Source: Dromaius novaehollandiae
Taxonomy: Eukaryota > Chordata > Aves > Casuariiformes > Dromaiidae
Assembly (NCBI RefSeq): GCF_036370855.1
Contig: NC_088102.1
Span: 25,711,001-25,775,000, forward strand
Length of the DNA stretch: 64,000 nucleotides
Reading direction: 5' to 3'
Shown here: piece by piece, positions 1 to 12,700 of the stretch
How the letters are laid out: each line of letters starts with the position of its first letter
Numbering within the stretch: position 1 is the first letter of the stretch
Position numbers and translations under genes: made by a program
The notes under the pieces: model-generated
What the model was told of the DNA's origin: nothing
Databases searched by the model: none
What the model saw: only the letters and a program-made list of their open reading frames with translations

Positions 1-3000
1 GAGGATACATCTCACATCCAAGACCATTACACCCTGCTGGAGAGACAGATAATCATTGAGGTACGAAATCCTCCCTGCTGGTCAGGAGATGACTGGGGCT
101 GGCTGTGAGGTCCCCATCTGTCCCTAGCTCACAGCACTTTTTATGTAACCAGCCTGCCCTGACTAGTGTAGTTTAACTGTCATCAAAGCTGCTGCACCAG
201 GCACATGTGTGAAATACCAGACCTGAGATTTCATGGCCTGTTGCGGGTGTGCTTGTGCATCACTTTCACAGCACTCTTTCTAGGTCTCTGCCCCACAGCT
301 AGGTCAGGCAGCTGCCTTGAGTCATGCTCACCCTCTCTCTCTGCTTTTCCAGGCCAATGATCGGCACTTAGAGACAGCTGGGCAGTCAGAGATATTTCGG
401 AAATACCCTCGCAAGGCCTCGATTCTCAACATGCCATTGGTGACCACTCTCTTCTACTCCTGTTTCTACCACTATACAGAGGCTGAGGTGAGGATGATGT
501 GGGAGATGATAGGGGTTACATCTCATCCCTGTAGCCCTTAGTATGTGGGGTCCTTAAGCTTGGCGTGTTAATGAAGGAAGGGAGGGAGTGCATGCTTTCA
601 TCCTTTAGAGGGACCTAGAGGAACCCAGCTTCCCTTGTGGGGAGAACCAAGCCAGAGAGCTAATGGGGTGGAATAGTTGCTCTCTACTCTGTGAGCTGTT
701 CCCTCCTATGGCACTGGCATGAGCAACAAGCAGTGAAGACTTCTGTGGAGGGGAGATTTACCCTGTGTGAGGCAAGTGCTTTACAACAGAAGGCATCTGA
801 ACCTCTCTCTTGGCCTCCCATGCTGAATTTGCACTGACTTGTCTACTCTCTCTAGGGGACATTCAGCAGCCCGACCAACCTGAAGAAAACGTTTAAGGTA
901 TGGGACCCTCTGTGACTGCTATCCTGATGATGTGGCAGCACCAGCTGAAAATACAGGCAGCCAAGTTGAGTTAGCAAGGGGGCTGAGTAGGAGAAGTTTG
1001 AGGGGCTCAGCAGTGAGGCAAGGAGGGCAGTGCTGCATTCTCCCTGAGCAGAGCCATTCTGGAGGATCAGAAATGCAAGTGGGAGCTGTGTGGAGGCTTT
1101 CACTGTCCCACTGAGCAGGGGCTAGTGGACCTGAGCAGGGGCCCATCTCATGCCTTCTGCAGGGGCTGGCCCTGGCCTCACACAGCACCTTCCCTCCTTG
1201 CCTGGCTGTGGGCACAGGTCCTGCCAGGCTCAGAGGCAGGTGACATTCTTCTCCATCCCACACAGGCCCTCTGAGCTGTGCTATTGCTCTGACTGCAGCT
1301 CTCTGCCTTGCAGATTCCTGATAAGCAGTATGTGCTGACTGCCCTGGCTGCGCGGGCCAAGCTGCGAGCTTGGAACGATGTTGATGCCCTCTTCACCACC
1401 AAGGTAAGCTGGGGAAGGACTTGCTGGGAGCTTGATTCTCAGTGCTGATACCTGGCTTGTTCTGGAGTTACTGGACAGACTGGTTTTATTTCAGTGGGGC
1501 CCAGCATCTCTGCTGCAGGAGGTTGCAGCGACTTCCTCATAGGGCAACTTTGCCTGCATAAGACCTCTGCTGGGCCTGGCTCAGCTCTAACAACTGGGTC
1601 AGAGGAGGGGGCTGCCCTCATGCCTGGTTTGTAAAGGGTTCACTGCCAGTCTGAACCCAGGCACTGAGTGATGGGCTCTGCCAATGGTGCATGTGGTAAC
1701 AGGTGGAGAAAGTAGCCAGCAGCTGGAGAGTGATTTTATCCCCCCTCTTCTTTGAGGGCAAAAAGTCTCTTGCTTCCAACTTCAATCTATGGCAACCCTG
1801 TTCTCTGCTCTTATGCCTCTTCTGGCAGTGGCTGGAGGGATTGCTCTTAGAGTTAACACTGGGTTCGGCTCTGGTTTCAGAACTGGCTGGGCTATACCAA
1901 GAAGAAGGCACCCATTGGCTTCCACCGGGTGGTGGAGATCTTACAGAGGAACAATGCTCCTGTGCAGGTGAGCAAGGAACTGCTGTGCTCAGGGTCAGAT
2001 GTCCCTTTGGGTCACCAAGCCATTTCTCAGGCTGGCTTACACCTCTTGACCCACATGTCAACAGACAGTGTAAATGGGCATAAGAGCTGGGTCCTAGCTG
2101 ACTGCAAGAGAGACAGCAGGCCTAAGGGAGTCTGGGAGCACTCTCCACACCATGCATTGCCAGCTTTGTTTGCTAAATTAACTTTCATGTTTGATCAGTC
2201 TGGCAGTAGCTAACCTGATCCACAGGAGTGAGGTAGCTTAAGGTCTTTGTGAGCAAAGCTTTACTATCTCCAGGGTCCCGAGCAGACTTGTCCTGGTCAC
2301 TTGTTGTCCTAGAGTGGAATGGGTCAAGTCTGTGATAACCAGCAATCTTAAAAAGATACTGTGGTTGGGGTGAGAGAGTGAGGCAGGAGGTGCCTGCAGA
2401 AGTGAGCTGACACACCCTTTCTTCCCTTGCAGGTGCTGCAGGAATATGTACGCCTGGTGGAGGACGTGGAGACACGATTAAACCTTGCCACCAAGTACAA
2501 GTGCCATGATGTTGTCATTGATGTGAGTCCCTGCTGTGTGTGTGAGGAGGGGGGATGAGAGCCTGTTTTTCCTCCCTAGCTTTCCTGCGCCCCTCTCTTG
2601 CTTTCCTGCCACATGTCTGGTGTGGTTTTCTTATCCCTTTCTTATCCTCTGTGGGAACACTACAGTCAGTGGAAGCCAACTGAACCAGGAGAGCAGTCCC
2701 TAGGGTTTGTGCTGTGCCCAAGCCAGATTGCACAGTCCAATTGCACAGGCAGCCAAAGTCATCGGTGGGAATTTGAGGGGGGGTCAAAGACTGACTCCTG
2801 TTCATATGCAGGGCACCATCCCACCATGTAAGTGTCCCCTTCACTGATCTGGGCTCTGGTTTTGCCCTTTATCTAGACATACAGAGATCTAAAGGATCGT
2901 ATCCAGCTGGCAGCGTATAGATGTAAAGTGGAGCGGGGCTCTGCAGAAGAAGAGAAGATAGACAGCATTCTCAACAATACGGTGAGAAACACTGTTTACC

Positions 3001-3281
3001 TTCTAGAGACCTTCATCAGAGACAGGCATGCACTGGGTGTGCAGTAAGGGCACAGCTGTCCCACATCCTTTTCTCTGTCCTGGGAAGCTAATGTTATGTT
3101 TGGGGTTACATTCAGTGTAGGACTGAAAGGTGAAACTGATAGAAATAGCACCTTATGGGCATATTTGTGCTTCTTGGAGAGTGGGGCCCACTAACCTGGC
3201 TCCAAAAGGATCTGTAGTAAGCCCTGATGCTAGTCATGTTCTGTTCTGCCTCTCTTTTAGCAAATCCGATGGAAGAACTGA
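1..3281 (+). CDS. VIPAS39: VIPAS39 (VIPAR/SPE-39), C-terminal 209 residues; 5' part lies left of the window
   Basis: Eight coding exons read in phase: 1-60, 353-487, 856-897, 1314-1403, 1881-1967, 2433-2522, 2877-2981 and 3261-3281. All have GT/AG borders, and every junction falls between codons. The protein ends IRWKN followed by TGA at 3279-3281. Stretches such as [34 protein letters not shown] and [15 protein letters not shown] match the vertebrate VIPAS39 sequence I remember (human about 493 residues), so roughly the last 42 percent is here. Family knowledge: VIPAS39 binds the SM protein VPS33B through its C-terminal half and works in endosome, lysosome and apical recycling traffic; human mutations cause ARC syndrome. 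This alpha-helical segment shows no signal peptide or membrane span. The first exon may begin left of base 1. The next gene downstream, NOXRED1, lies on the same strand about 2 kb beyond the poly(A) site. Confidence 0.97.
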
Positions 3282-4180
3282 GCAGCTATGAAGCAGCCTG
3301 CTTGGCCATTGCCTTGCCAGTGAGAGAGGAAACCACAAAACCCGGTCACGTGCCAACAGAGCAACTGTTACTCGTCATTGCATGGTTAATATCCGTCAGT
3401 GACAGTGGGTGCCTTTGGCTTGTGGGATGGGCATTAGGGCTGGTTGAAGGCAGCTGCTCCAATGTAGCCAGTGAAACATGGTACTGATCCACCAGGGTTG
3501 ATTCTTTTTGGAATCTGAGTCTCTTTGACTTGGCTGTAAGCCAGGCAAGGCTTGTGTTTACAGATGGCAGTCACTGGGCACATCAGGGTTATATTTGCTC
3601 TGTGTGGAGTCTGGGCTTATTCCAGCAAGAGGAACAAGTCAGTCACACTCATGGATCTCTCCAACAGACAGTGCAGACCAGTCCCTATAAGACTCCCAGC
3701 TGACTTGGGCATCATCAGCCATGGCTGTGTCCAGAGTAAAGCCTATGGGGCTGTGTTCTCCCTGCCTCAAAGAGCATGACAGGGGAAAGAATCAGCTGTA
3801 CCTTAAAGCCCATTTTTCTTTTTTGTTGGCTTGTTCTGGCTTATCCCAGGAAAAGAGGTGTTGTGTGAACTCCAGAGAGCCAGGGCAGCAGCCTCTGGCA
3901 ATACCTCCATGCTGGTACTCAGCAGGTCCCTTCATCAGGGAAGAGCAGGCACCTGGTGTGGAGCTGGTCAGAGCCCTGCTGGGTTGGGCAAAGACCAAGC
4001 AGGGACCGCTTTCATTAGGCACAAACCTGCTGGCCCCAGCATGCTCTTTTCTCTGAGAGTATTATGCCAGGAAGCATTGAACTGCACCTCCTCAGAAACA
4101 TGACTCCTCAGGCAACTGCTGGCTTCATCCTTCCAGACCTCACTTCATTCCTTAAATAAAGCTGTCTCTTTCTCCTTGGG
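3282..4180 (+). other. VIPAS39: VIPAS39 3' untranslated region
   Basis: About 0.9 kb follow the VIPAS39 stop codon and run to a canonical poly(A) signal at 4155-4160. Short open frames here show no family resemblance and no splice-site support. I infer the 3' UTR end from the signal; the cleavage point is approximate. Confidence 0.75.
4155..4160 (+). terminator. Poly(A) signal AATAAA for VIPAS39
   Basis: A canonical AATAAA lies about 875 bases after the VIPAS39 stop and is followed by a T-rich and TG-rich stretch (TGTCTCTTTCTCC, then GGTTGTTTATTT) that would serve as the downstream element. Confidence 0.7.
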
Positions 4181-6239
4181 TTGTTTATTTCCTTCCCACA
4201 CTGAGCACTTTGTCACTCTGAGCGCTGATCCTGAGCAATTCATCATACCTCCCACAAAGTGAGTAGGTAGGGTGTTTTTTCATGTCCTGAAAAGCACAAT
4301 GAGTGTGACCATGAAGTGGTTTTGCCTGCAGCAGTACCTTATTCCACACTTTTAATGTCATCGGCATGGATGGGTATAGCTGAATGTTGCAGGACACTTT
4401 GCTGCCCTAGGGATGGTCATACAGAGTTGCAAGTTATGTATGAAAGTGATGTACTTTCATGGAGGAAAGGCTGAGCTCCAGGATCCCTGCTGCACTGTGT
4501 ATGAAGTGCAATCTCAATTCATTACGGTGAGGTTCGCCTCCAAGCTTAAACCATGTACCCCAGGCTGGGACATTGCTCAGTTGTAGGACTTGGAATGGTG
4601 ACACTTGGAATGTGTCAGGGAGCACAAGCAGGAGAAGCTGAATGTGTTCATGGAGAAATCTGATGGAGCCCTAAAATCTTCATGTCTGTGTTCTGAAAAA
4701 AGGGGTCTTCAAGCCAGCAGAAAAATCAGAAGTTGCTGGAGTTAATTTGATCCCCCTGCATGACTGATTTGAGTGCTAGGGAATGGTCTACTCTAGGGGA
4801 TGCTGTTTGGGCTCTGTAAGGAATGGAGCTCCCGGTTCTCACTGCATAAAGCTGAGATTCTACTGAGGCCCCTGGTAACCAGGCGCTCGCCGTGGCAGCA
4901 GCACTGTTTGGGCTGCACTGGCTGGGTGTCCACAGGGGAGCCTGGAGTCTGGGGACTGAGCACCTGGGGCTTGCTGCCCTCACAGGTAGGGCCAGCTCCT
5001 GCTGCAACAATACTTGTCAGGGCACACAAACGGGGACAGAAGCTGAACAGACGGAAACTGTCAGGTGCCTTGTTCAGGTTGCCCTTGTTCCTCATGTCGA
5101 CTGCGGTGCTATGGGTGTCAGTGGGCTGCAGGTGAGGAACAGCTGCAGGACAGGACACCTGCATCCACTTGGAGTGAATATTTGCATCTGCTGGGCTCTT
5201 CATCCCTGACTGAAGCTTGGCTGAGGATGTGTCAGCCTTATTGGTGCCTCTTGCCCTGTGGGAGTCATGCCTCAGTTGGGTGAGCTGCAGAAAGCAGGAA
5301 AGGGCCTGTTTTGCTTTATTCTCTCCCCATGTCCAGTGCAGGTTTGTGATACACTGAACAGCGCTCTAGTCTCAGTCAGGAAACAGAAGCAATTCAGATA
5401 GTTCAGCCGTGCCCTGCTCTGGTCAAGAGCACTGTACATTTGCCTCGTGTCAGGCTAAACTGCACTAACCTTCATTTTTGCTGAAACAGGCAGGGCTGGG
5501 AGACCCTACCATCTGTAAACCCCCAGCACTCTTGCTGGCTGAAATACCAGCTCCCCAGCACAGGAGGGAATCTGGTTTCGCTAAGCACTTAGAGCTTTGT
5601 GGGCTGGTCATAACCACTGTCTTCTTGTGGCGACTGCCTTGTACCCCCATAAGCATCCCTGTGGTTCACATGAAGCAATAATGTGGGTACCAGAGACGGT
5701 TCTTGCATCTGGATGCTGCTGAGCTGACTGTGCCAAAGAATAGGGACTTCCATAGCAAGTGTGGGAAGGTGAAGGAGTTGATGATTGCTCAGCCAAGGAG
5801 AACGGGAAGCACAGCACTACTACAGTACACAGATTTGAACTGAAAAAACAAACCACTCATTCAAGGTTTGATTTTCTCATTACCTTCAGCCTCGGAGCAG
5901 CTTGAATGAAGTCTGGTCAGGTGCTGTGCCAGCAGCTTGCAGATGGCTGAGTTTTAAAGTCTATTTGAGGCACACGTAATAGGGAGCTGTAGCCTCAGAG
6001 AAGCAGCAGGTTCAAATATCCACTGACGTGTCTTGTTCTCAGTGGCTGCGCTACATGGGGGGAGCTGTTGCTTTTCTAGGCTCCTTGTCTGCAAGGAAAA
6101 ACCTTGAGAAGAGCTGGGGCCTATATGTTGCTTCCACTTATTCTCTGGCAGGTGCTGGACTGCATTGCAGTGCTATGTGAGTGGAGGCCATGTCCCTCGT
6201 CTAAATCCTCATTGTGGAAGCTTGTCCTTCTGGGCCAAG
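4181..6239. other. Intergenic region VIPAS39-NOXRED1 and probable NOXRED1 5' UTR
   Basis: Two kilobases hold no supported coding exon. Several 60 to 136 codon open frames overlap each other on both strands and look like chance. There is no CpG island, so NOXRED1 probably has a non-CpG, tissue-restricted promoter. A pyrimidine-rich tract ending in CAG at about 6139-6151 could be the acceptor of the first NOXRED1 coding exon, which would put an untranslated first exon somewhere upstream. I could not locate that exon. Confidence 0.5.
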
Positions 6240-9200
6240 ATGTGGGATATTGCAGAGATTTTCAAGTCTTCTCAGTGTGAGGAAGAAGTAGAAGGTGAGG
6301 AGGCCTTGATGTATCTGGCAAGGCGCTACAAGGGGCTGACAGTGAATGCAAGTGCCCATGCCATCTTCTTCTGCAAACTTCTTCATGCCCTCAGGTAAGG
6401 TGGAAGTGAGCTCCCCACTGTTGGTTAAAGGTGCTGTCTGGGTCACAGAAGCATATTAGGGAGATAGGCTTTGAGGAAGAAACCTTGAAGTGTTGAGCTC
6501 TTTCCAAAGATACTGCATCTTTATTGAGCTAAAACATGATACAGGAGCATCACTGATCATTCTGTTGTCGGTCTAGACAGCACAGACATGTCACTGAGGG
6601 AAGTGAGTAAGGTATCTGGACTCTGTAGGGAGCTTCTTGAGCAGTTCACACTACGTCTATATGAAGTAAGCATTACATGGGTATGCCAGCTACAGTTTGT
6701 TAGCTTTTTATCTGGTTCTCCCTAGGTAACATCTTACATACTGTTCACATCCACACTAGCTGCTGAACATCTGCATTTGTATAAACTCACAATCAGTCAA
6801 TCTTAAACATGTGGGGATTTCCCTTCAATTAGACTAGTTTTCCCCTGAGAAAACCAGGGAATGGAAGTTTGTCTCTAACACCAAATGGGGTTTTTGTCCC
6901 AGAAGCCTAGCAGCACCCAACACTTGTTAGTTATTCCTGCAGTTAGGCTATATGATTTATAAGGAGTCAATTGTCACGTGTTAACATGTGGGACATCACT
7001 TTTCAAAAGCAGTCTCTCCTGTCACTATTCTGTACTCTTCCTGCTGACTTGTCCCTGGGCTTGGCCATTGCATGGGTTGATGTGTGTCAGCCAGCTATCG
7101 GCTCTTAATTGCCAGTCTGCTTTACAGTGACACACCAGAGCAAGGGGGACATTCCAACAGCTTGTCTGGTCCTTAAGCCTCTTTTTAGCCCCCTCCCTAG
7201 TAAAGTAGTGGCTTTACCCTAGCTGGACAGACCTCTGTTCTGCCCTGGGGAGCCCTGGGGCTTTAGGAGTGTTTGGTTGTGGGAGTGTGCTGGAGCAATA
7301 AAGCAGCCAGTTAGCCCCAGCAGGGTGGTGCTGAGTGCTGCAGACACCTTGCTCCCAAGGGTCTTGCCCCAAGCCCCACTGATGCCACACATGCTGTGCT
7401 GCAGCCATCAGGTGGATGTGGGGCCTGCAAATTACTATTTGCCCGAGTCATATTCAAAGAAATGATCAAGAGGTGAAAACCTCCAGGTACGAGCATCACC
7501 CACTTCCCCGTGGGTGGTGGGGAAGTGTTATTTGGCAAAGGGCTTTTCCTGAAAGGGTAAAACAGCACGCAGCTTGGGGCTCCTGCTGGGCTGATGCCAG
7601 TTCCTCTGCTTCCCCAGGCCGAGCAAGGCTGAGAAGGGTTTGCCAACTTCCTTGGTGGACAACTGCGGCCTGAAGATAGGGATCATCAGTGGGGGCCACC
7701 TTGGGAAGCAGCTGGCCCAAGCGCTGCTGACGCTGAGCTGGGCTCCATGCTGCAGTATCCGCATTTCCACCAGGCGCCCGGAGAGCCTGGGTAAGTGCTA
7801 CTGAGCCTGTGTTTGGAAGTGGGACTGCACTTATGTGGACTTTAACTGGATTTTCTTATAGCACTTCAGGCAAAACTCACTAGAAGAATGCTCTCCTGCC
7901 AAAAATACTGAAAGTATTAGAACTCCAGATTTTTATGAGGAAGCAGAGGATGCTACTGTGGAAAAAATCTTTATTCAGTTGGAAATCCACTGTCCACTAA
8001 TTGCTAATTTAGTTGTGTATGGCTTTTTTCACCAGTCCCAGTCGAGCGTGGTGGAGACATTGACTCTGTTCCTTTGAAAGCCTGTTAGTTTCAGGCCACT
8101 TTTAGTTTAGCCCCCCGCCACACACACATACTTTTGCTGCTCTTTTCAAAATTCTCCTTGTCATTTGCCACATTTGCCAAGAGTTTGGTCAGTGATTGAG
8201 GTTCCAGCTTGTTGAATGTTCACCCAACAGAGAAAACATCTCTCCAAATCTGTAGCAATGCTGAAACTGAGAAAATCCTCTCTTTATTTCATTGCTCTAG
8301 GATCAGTTGTACAAGGCAAGCTTCTTGCTGTGCTCTGAAATGCTCCGAATGCCCAGCGAGGAGAGGGGATAGACTGCAGCATTACAGCAACTGTTTGCCT
8401 ACAAACTGTCAACTGCCCTGTAAACTCTTATATAAAACGAGATGAGTGGGGAGAACTCTCCTCCAGGGAGAGCCAGATCTCAAGACTTGGCTGTTTCAGC
8501 TAAGGCTTTAAATCACTGTTCATGAACTGGGGCCAGGCACCTGAATTCTCTGCATGTTTATTCCTGGCAGAGACGCCTGCTTTGTCACAAGGTGCCATTT
8601 GCCATGCAGAAATGGTGATGGGTAGCTGCCAAAGTCTCTCAGTGCCACCTTGGGAGTCTCCCAATCCCAGCTGGGGAGAGGTGGTTTGCATTTCATTTGC
8701 ATGTAGCGGAAAGCAAGTACCATGCTGCCTGTGCCTGGCAGTGCTGCCTGCATGCCTGCCCTGGGTCTGTGGCTCTGAGCACCTTTCGCCTTGCTTATCT
8801 CAGCAGACCTGCAGGAGCAGGGGGTCAAGTGCTTTTACGACAATGCTCAGCTGGCGGCCTGGGCGGACGTGGTCTTCCTCTGCTGCCTCCCATCGCAAGT
8901 GCTGACTGTTTGCTCTGTTGTTCGGCCTGCAATCAGGAAACCCTGTGTTGTGTACAGCCTTGTCACCGCTGTCCCTCTCTGCAGGTAATATGGACTATGT
9001 CGTTGGAGAGCCTGGATATGCCACCCTCATCTGGGATCTCACGGTACAAGCACGGTGCACGTGCTCTAGCCAAGCTGCAGCTGCAATGGGAGCAGTGCTC
9101 TTACTGGCTCTTGATTTTATTGCAAAACATCATCACAAACCTTGTCATGTTCAGCCACTCCCCCAAATCCCCAGTTGCTGGAGACGTGGGAATACCTTAG

Positions 9201-12200
9201 AATTCCAGCTTTCTGTTTTTCTAAAGGAAGTTTCTAGACTTTGTGGCTATAAACTTAAAAACATGATCAGAAGACATCAAAAAAAAAAAAAAAAAGGAGT
9301 CAAAAAAGCTCCAGATCAAAAACAACGCTGGTATTGAAAACCACCTCCTGCCAGGGCCTCAGATCATCGCTGTAAGGCCCATTGCAAACTACCCAGAAAA
9401 AGGGGAGCAAAGAAGCAAAACACAGCTTCTGTGGCTGAAGAAAGAACAAACCAAATACTTACTGTTTCCTTTCAAACTGCTTCTGTAACTCTGGAGAGGA
9501 GCCTGTCCTGAGGGGTTTGAATGCCCAGAGGGGTGTTGCTTACCCTTTGTGGTCAGTCCAGTCCTTGGCCTTCTGCTGAGGTAACTGATAAGGGGTCAAA
9601 TGTGACACTGCTCTTCATGCTATGGGTTAGGCTGTTAACTGGTAAGAAGTTTGCCGATCCCACAAATGATAACTGCTGACCTCTTTACCATGATTTTTAG
9701 AACTTCCTGCTTCCTCCTCCTCCTTTCTGCCAGTTAAACCCAGTTTCTCCCCACCCACCTAACCCAAGCAATGCCTGCACACACTGAGGCAGCAAGTGCA
9801 AAGGACAATTTTTACCTTTTTTTTTTTTAACAGACCACTAATCGTGCTACAAAATTGTCAGTCCTGCTGTGGATAGCTCTCCGTTAGCAATGTTAAGGCC
9901 CACAGACTAGCTTAAATACAGGCACTGAAGAGCTGTCAAATGGGAAGAACTTTTAAAACTGGTTGTTGTAGTAGCTATTAAAAAAGAGTAGTCATTAAAA
10001 TCCTTAATAGGTTGAATTCCAGCACTGTTGACTCAGCCTCTGCTGGTTGGTACAGTGGGATAATCCCTGTGTTTTTTTCTGCATTTCCCTCAGGTATGAC
10101 CTTAAAAATCCATGATCTCATTTGCACTCTGTAGCCACGGCCAGCTCCTGGGACTTGCTCAGAGCGAAGGTTTGCCCAGGCCAACATTTACTCTCCTCTG
10201 TGCTATGTTGCAGACTCCAAAAGCTGCTGTGTCCTGGCAGTGGCTGCATCTCTGCTGTTGCTGTAGGGTCTGGGGAGCTCTCTGGAATAAAGAGTGCTTG
10301 AGGGACATCCTCTTGCTTTTTGGCGCACACAGTTCTTTGGCTGGCTTTGCTTTCAGGTTGAAGCAACTCCTTTCCTACAGTGCCATCGTGAGGCCACAGT
10401 ACCAGTGCTCTGCCAGGGAGCCCATAAATGAGTGGGGGATGAAGGGGACAGTCACAGCTGCACTGCAAGACCCTGCTGTTGTGCAGGCAACGTGCCCCTG
10501 CGGTTCCCAAGGTAAAATCTCTCCCCCTGCACCTCTCTCTCTCTCTCTCTTTTTTTTTTTTTTTAATTTGATTATAGTTCTTCTGGAGTTGCACTTGGCT
10601 GTTCCACTGCCTGTAATACTCTGGGCTGGGTATGGACTGACAACAGTAGCTTTTAAACTGGAGGATGCATAAATGGGTCCTGTACTAGAAGTGAATGGGC
10701 CCAGTGACCCACTGTGTGTCTCCCTCACCAGTTTCTCTGATTAGTGCTCCTGGTGCCACTCTCTTTAGTTGAGGACCACTCTTCTCCGTTAATGTACTAT
10801 CCAATTTCTTAAGAATTTCCCTTGGTGAGATGATAGTAGCTATGACGCTCAGAGGCTAAAAGTATGAGCAGGAGCTGAGATATGCTTTGTAAGCAAGTGT
10901 CTGGCCCAAAATCCTTCTCTCATGCCTCAGGCAGAACTTCTGTTTCCATGTTCATACCCTTCCTATTGCCAGCTTGGCAATCACCGGCTGCTACCTCTGT
11001 CCACCACAATTTCATTATATGCTACTTAATTCCTGCCTTGCTGAATGTTCTTAAAACAGCTGCAGTGCTCTTACTCCATGGTGGCTGTTGGACTGAATTC
11101 TTACATGGCTTTATATGCAGCTCGTAAGGACTCCTGTTTACTTGAAGGAATGTACTACAGAAAATATAAACTCTACTAGGCTTATTACTACTAATTTCAG
11201 CATGCCTTACCTAAAATCATCCTAAACCATAGGTATCAAATAAACCAGATGTGATTGCTAACGCAATTCTTCACAGGAGTGTGAGACTGAAATATCTCCT
11301 TATGCTTGTATGCACATTGGTTATTGACATCTGATTTTGGTTGCTGTGCAGGAAAAATCAGAGTCAATGCCAAGTGGTTGGTGGCCATTTTCTATGCAGC
11401 CCTGAACAGCAGCATGTGGCAGAGTCTGCCTCATCAGAAAGCACTGAAATTACTCAATGACCTGTGTTTTCCTGAACATTGCGCCATCTGTGCAGAGCAG
11501 AAAGCTTCCTGTCCACAGTTCGTGTGTGAGAGTTTTGTCAGCAGAACATTTGCCTCTTCAATGACTCTAGAGGAGTAAGTAAAGGGTTGAACATGGAGGT
11601 ACTGCTTGTCCAGGCTTTCTCTTTATTCTCAAACTTGCCCCATTCCACAGCTGAAGCATGGACTTCTCGTGTTGGTTTGGAAGGCACTGTTTTCAGGACT
11701 GTGTACTTGCTATGAAAGATTGCCCTAGACATTATATTAGCAATAGAAGACTTGGACTTCCATCTCTGAGCTGCTTTATCCCTGGTCCCTGGTGCCTGTT
11801 TGGCTACTTGTGAGGACTGTCTGAAGCCACTGGTCAGGACAGGGGCTCTGTAGCATTGGATGCAGAAAAAAAATTCCTGCAGAAGTATCTGGAGAGGGCT
11901 GTTCTTATGAGTAATGGATTTATGGTAGTTCACAGACTAGACTGTTCAGGATGTAAGGTTGAGGATACACTGGTTGACAGAAAAGGCTCTTATTTGTGCA
12001 TGATAGTTTTTGAGCCGTTACACTCAGTTTTGCTCTGCATGGCAGTTCTAGCTTTGAATGCCTGGAACAGTTTAAGATCCAAGTCTCTGAGCCTGATTGT
12101 CCCTCAAAGGTCTGAGAAAGAGAGGAGTAGTCAGAGATCAAGAAAACCATTATTTATTAAATTATTAGTTGGTGTGGGCTGTCATTTCCCATAAATGATT

Positions 12201-12513
12201 CAGCTTGTTTTCTCTTCCCAGAACCTTCCCCTGGTTTGACCTGACAGCTGCACAAGTGAGAGAATCTCCCTTTAGCCAGCTATTAGAAAACAGTGAGTCT
12301 GTGCGGAGCCATCTCGCTCTGCTATACCAGGAATCCTTTGGAGACCGGCCTACAGAGCAACATGGGCTGATCAGCGCCAATGCATCTCTTACTTCAGCTG
12401 TAGTGGAGCCTGGTGTGATGTTGGATCACAAGTCCTCATTCTCCACAACTGCTTCTGAGATCTCATCAGAAATCCTGGAGGAAACTACTGACTATGATTC
12501 TAAATCCTCATAA
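6240..12513 (+). CDS. NOXRED1: NOXRED1, NADP-dependent oxidoreductase domain-containing protein 1, 392 residues
   Basis: Six coding exons: 6240-6394, 7618-7790, 8804-8984, 10357-10511, 11352-11574 and 12222-12513. Together they make 1179 bases in one frame with consistent phases. A Rossmann dinucleotide-binding motif GIISGGHLG lies at about residues 73-81, followed by a basic ISTRRPE segment of the kind that reads the NADP 2'-phosphate. Then come [25 protein letters not shown], and a C-terminal block with [10 protein letters not shown]. This order and spacing match the vertebrate NOXRED1 I remember (human about 359 residues), a relative of the pyrroline-5-carboxylate reductase/F420 oxidoreductase fold; its substrate is unknown. 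The start at 6240 (MWDIAEIF) is chosen for conserved size, but an in-frame ATG at 6165 would add 25 residues. The last about 90 residues are Ser/Thr/Glu-rich and probably disordered. Confidence 0.93.
10533..10564. repeat. (CT)9-T14 microsatellite just inside NOXRED1 intron 4
   Basis: Nine CT dinucleotides run directly into fourteen T residues, starting about 20 bases after the exon 4 donor at 10512. It is a simple pyrimidine tract and likely length-variable. Proximity to the donor could in principle bind PTB-like factors. Confidence 0.9.
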
Positions 12514-12694
12514 ACTATAATGGAGCCCATGATAGAATGCTTTGCTGAGATCCCATCCCAAAGGGATGATAACCCAGAGATACTGATAACCCTTTTCCAT
12601 CAGTTCCCTCTGCTGGTTTCATGCGGTTGTATGTGGTGAAAGAACACACTGTGAGGACTTCATCTTGCAGGGGAAAAAATAATGCCAAGCACCT

Positions 12695-12700
12695 AATAAA
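12695..12700 (+). terminator. Proximal poly(A) signal of NOXRED1
   Basis: AATAAA lies 182 bases after the NOXRED1 stop codon. It overlaps an A/T-rich palindrome-like patch that also carries AATAAA on the minus strand. Confidence 0.65.
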
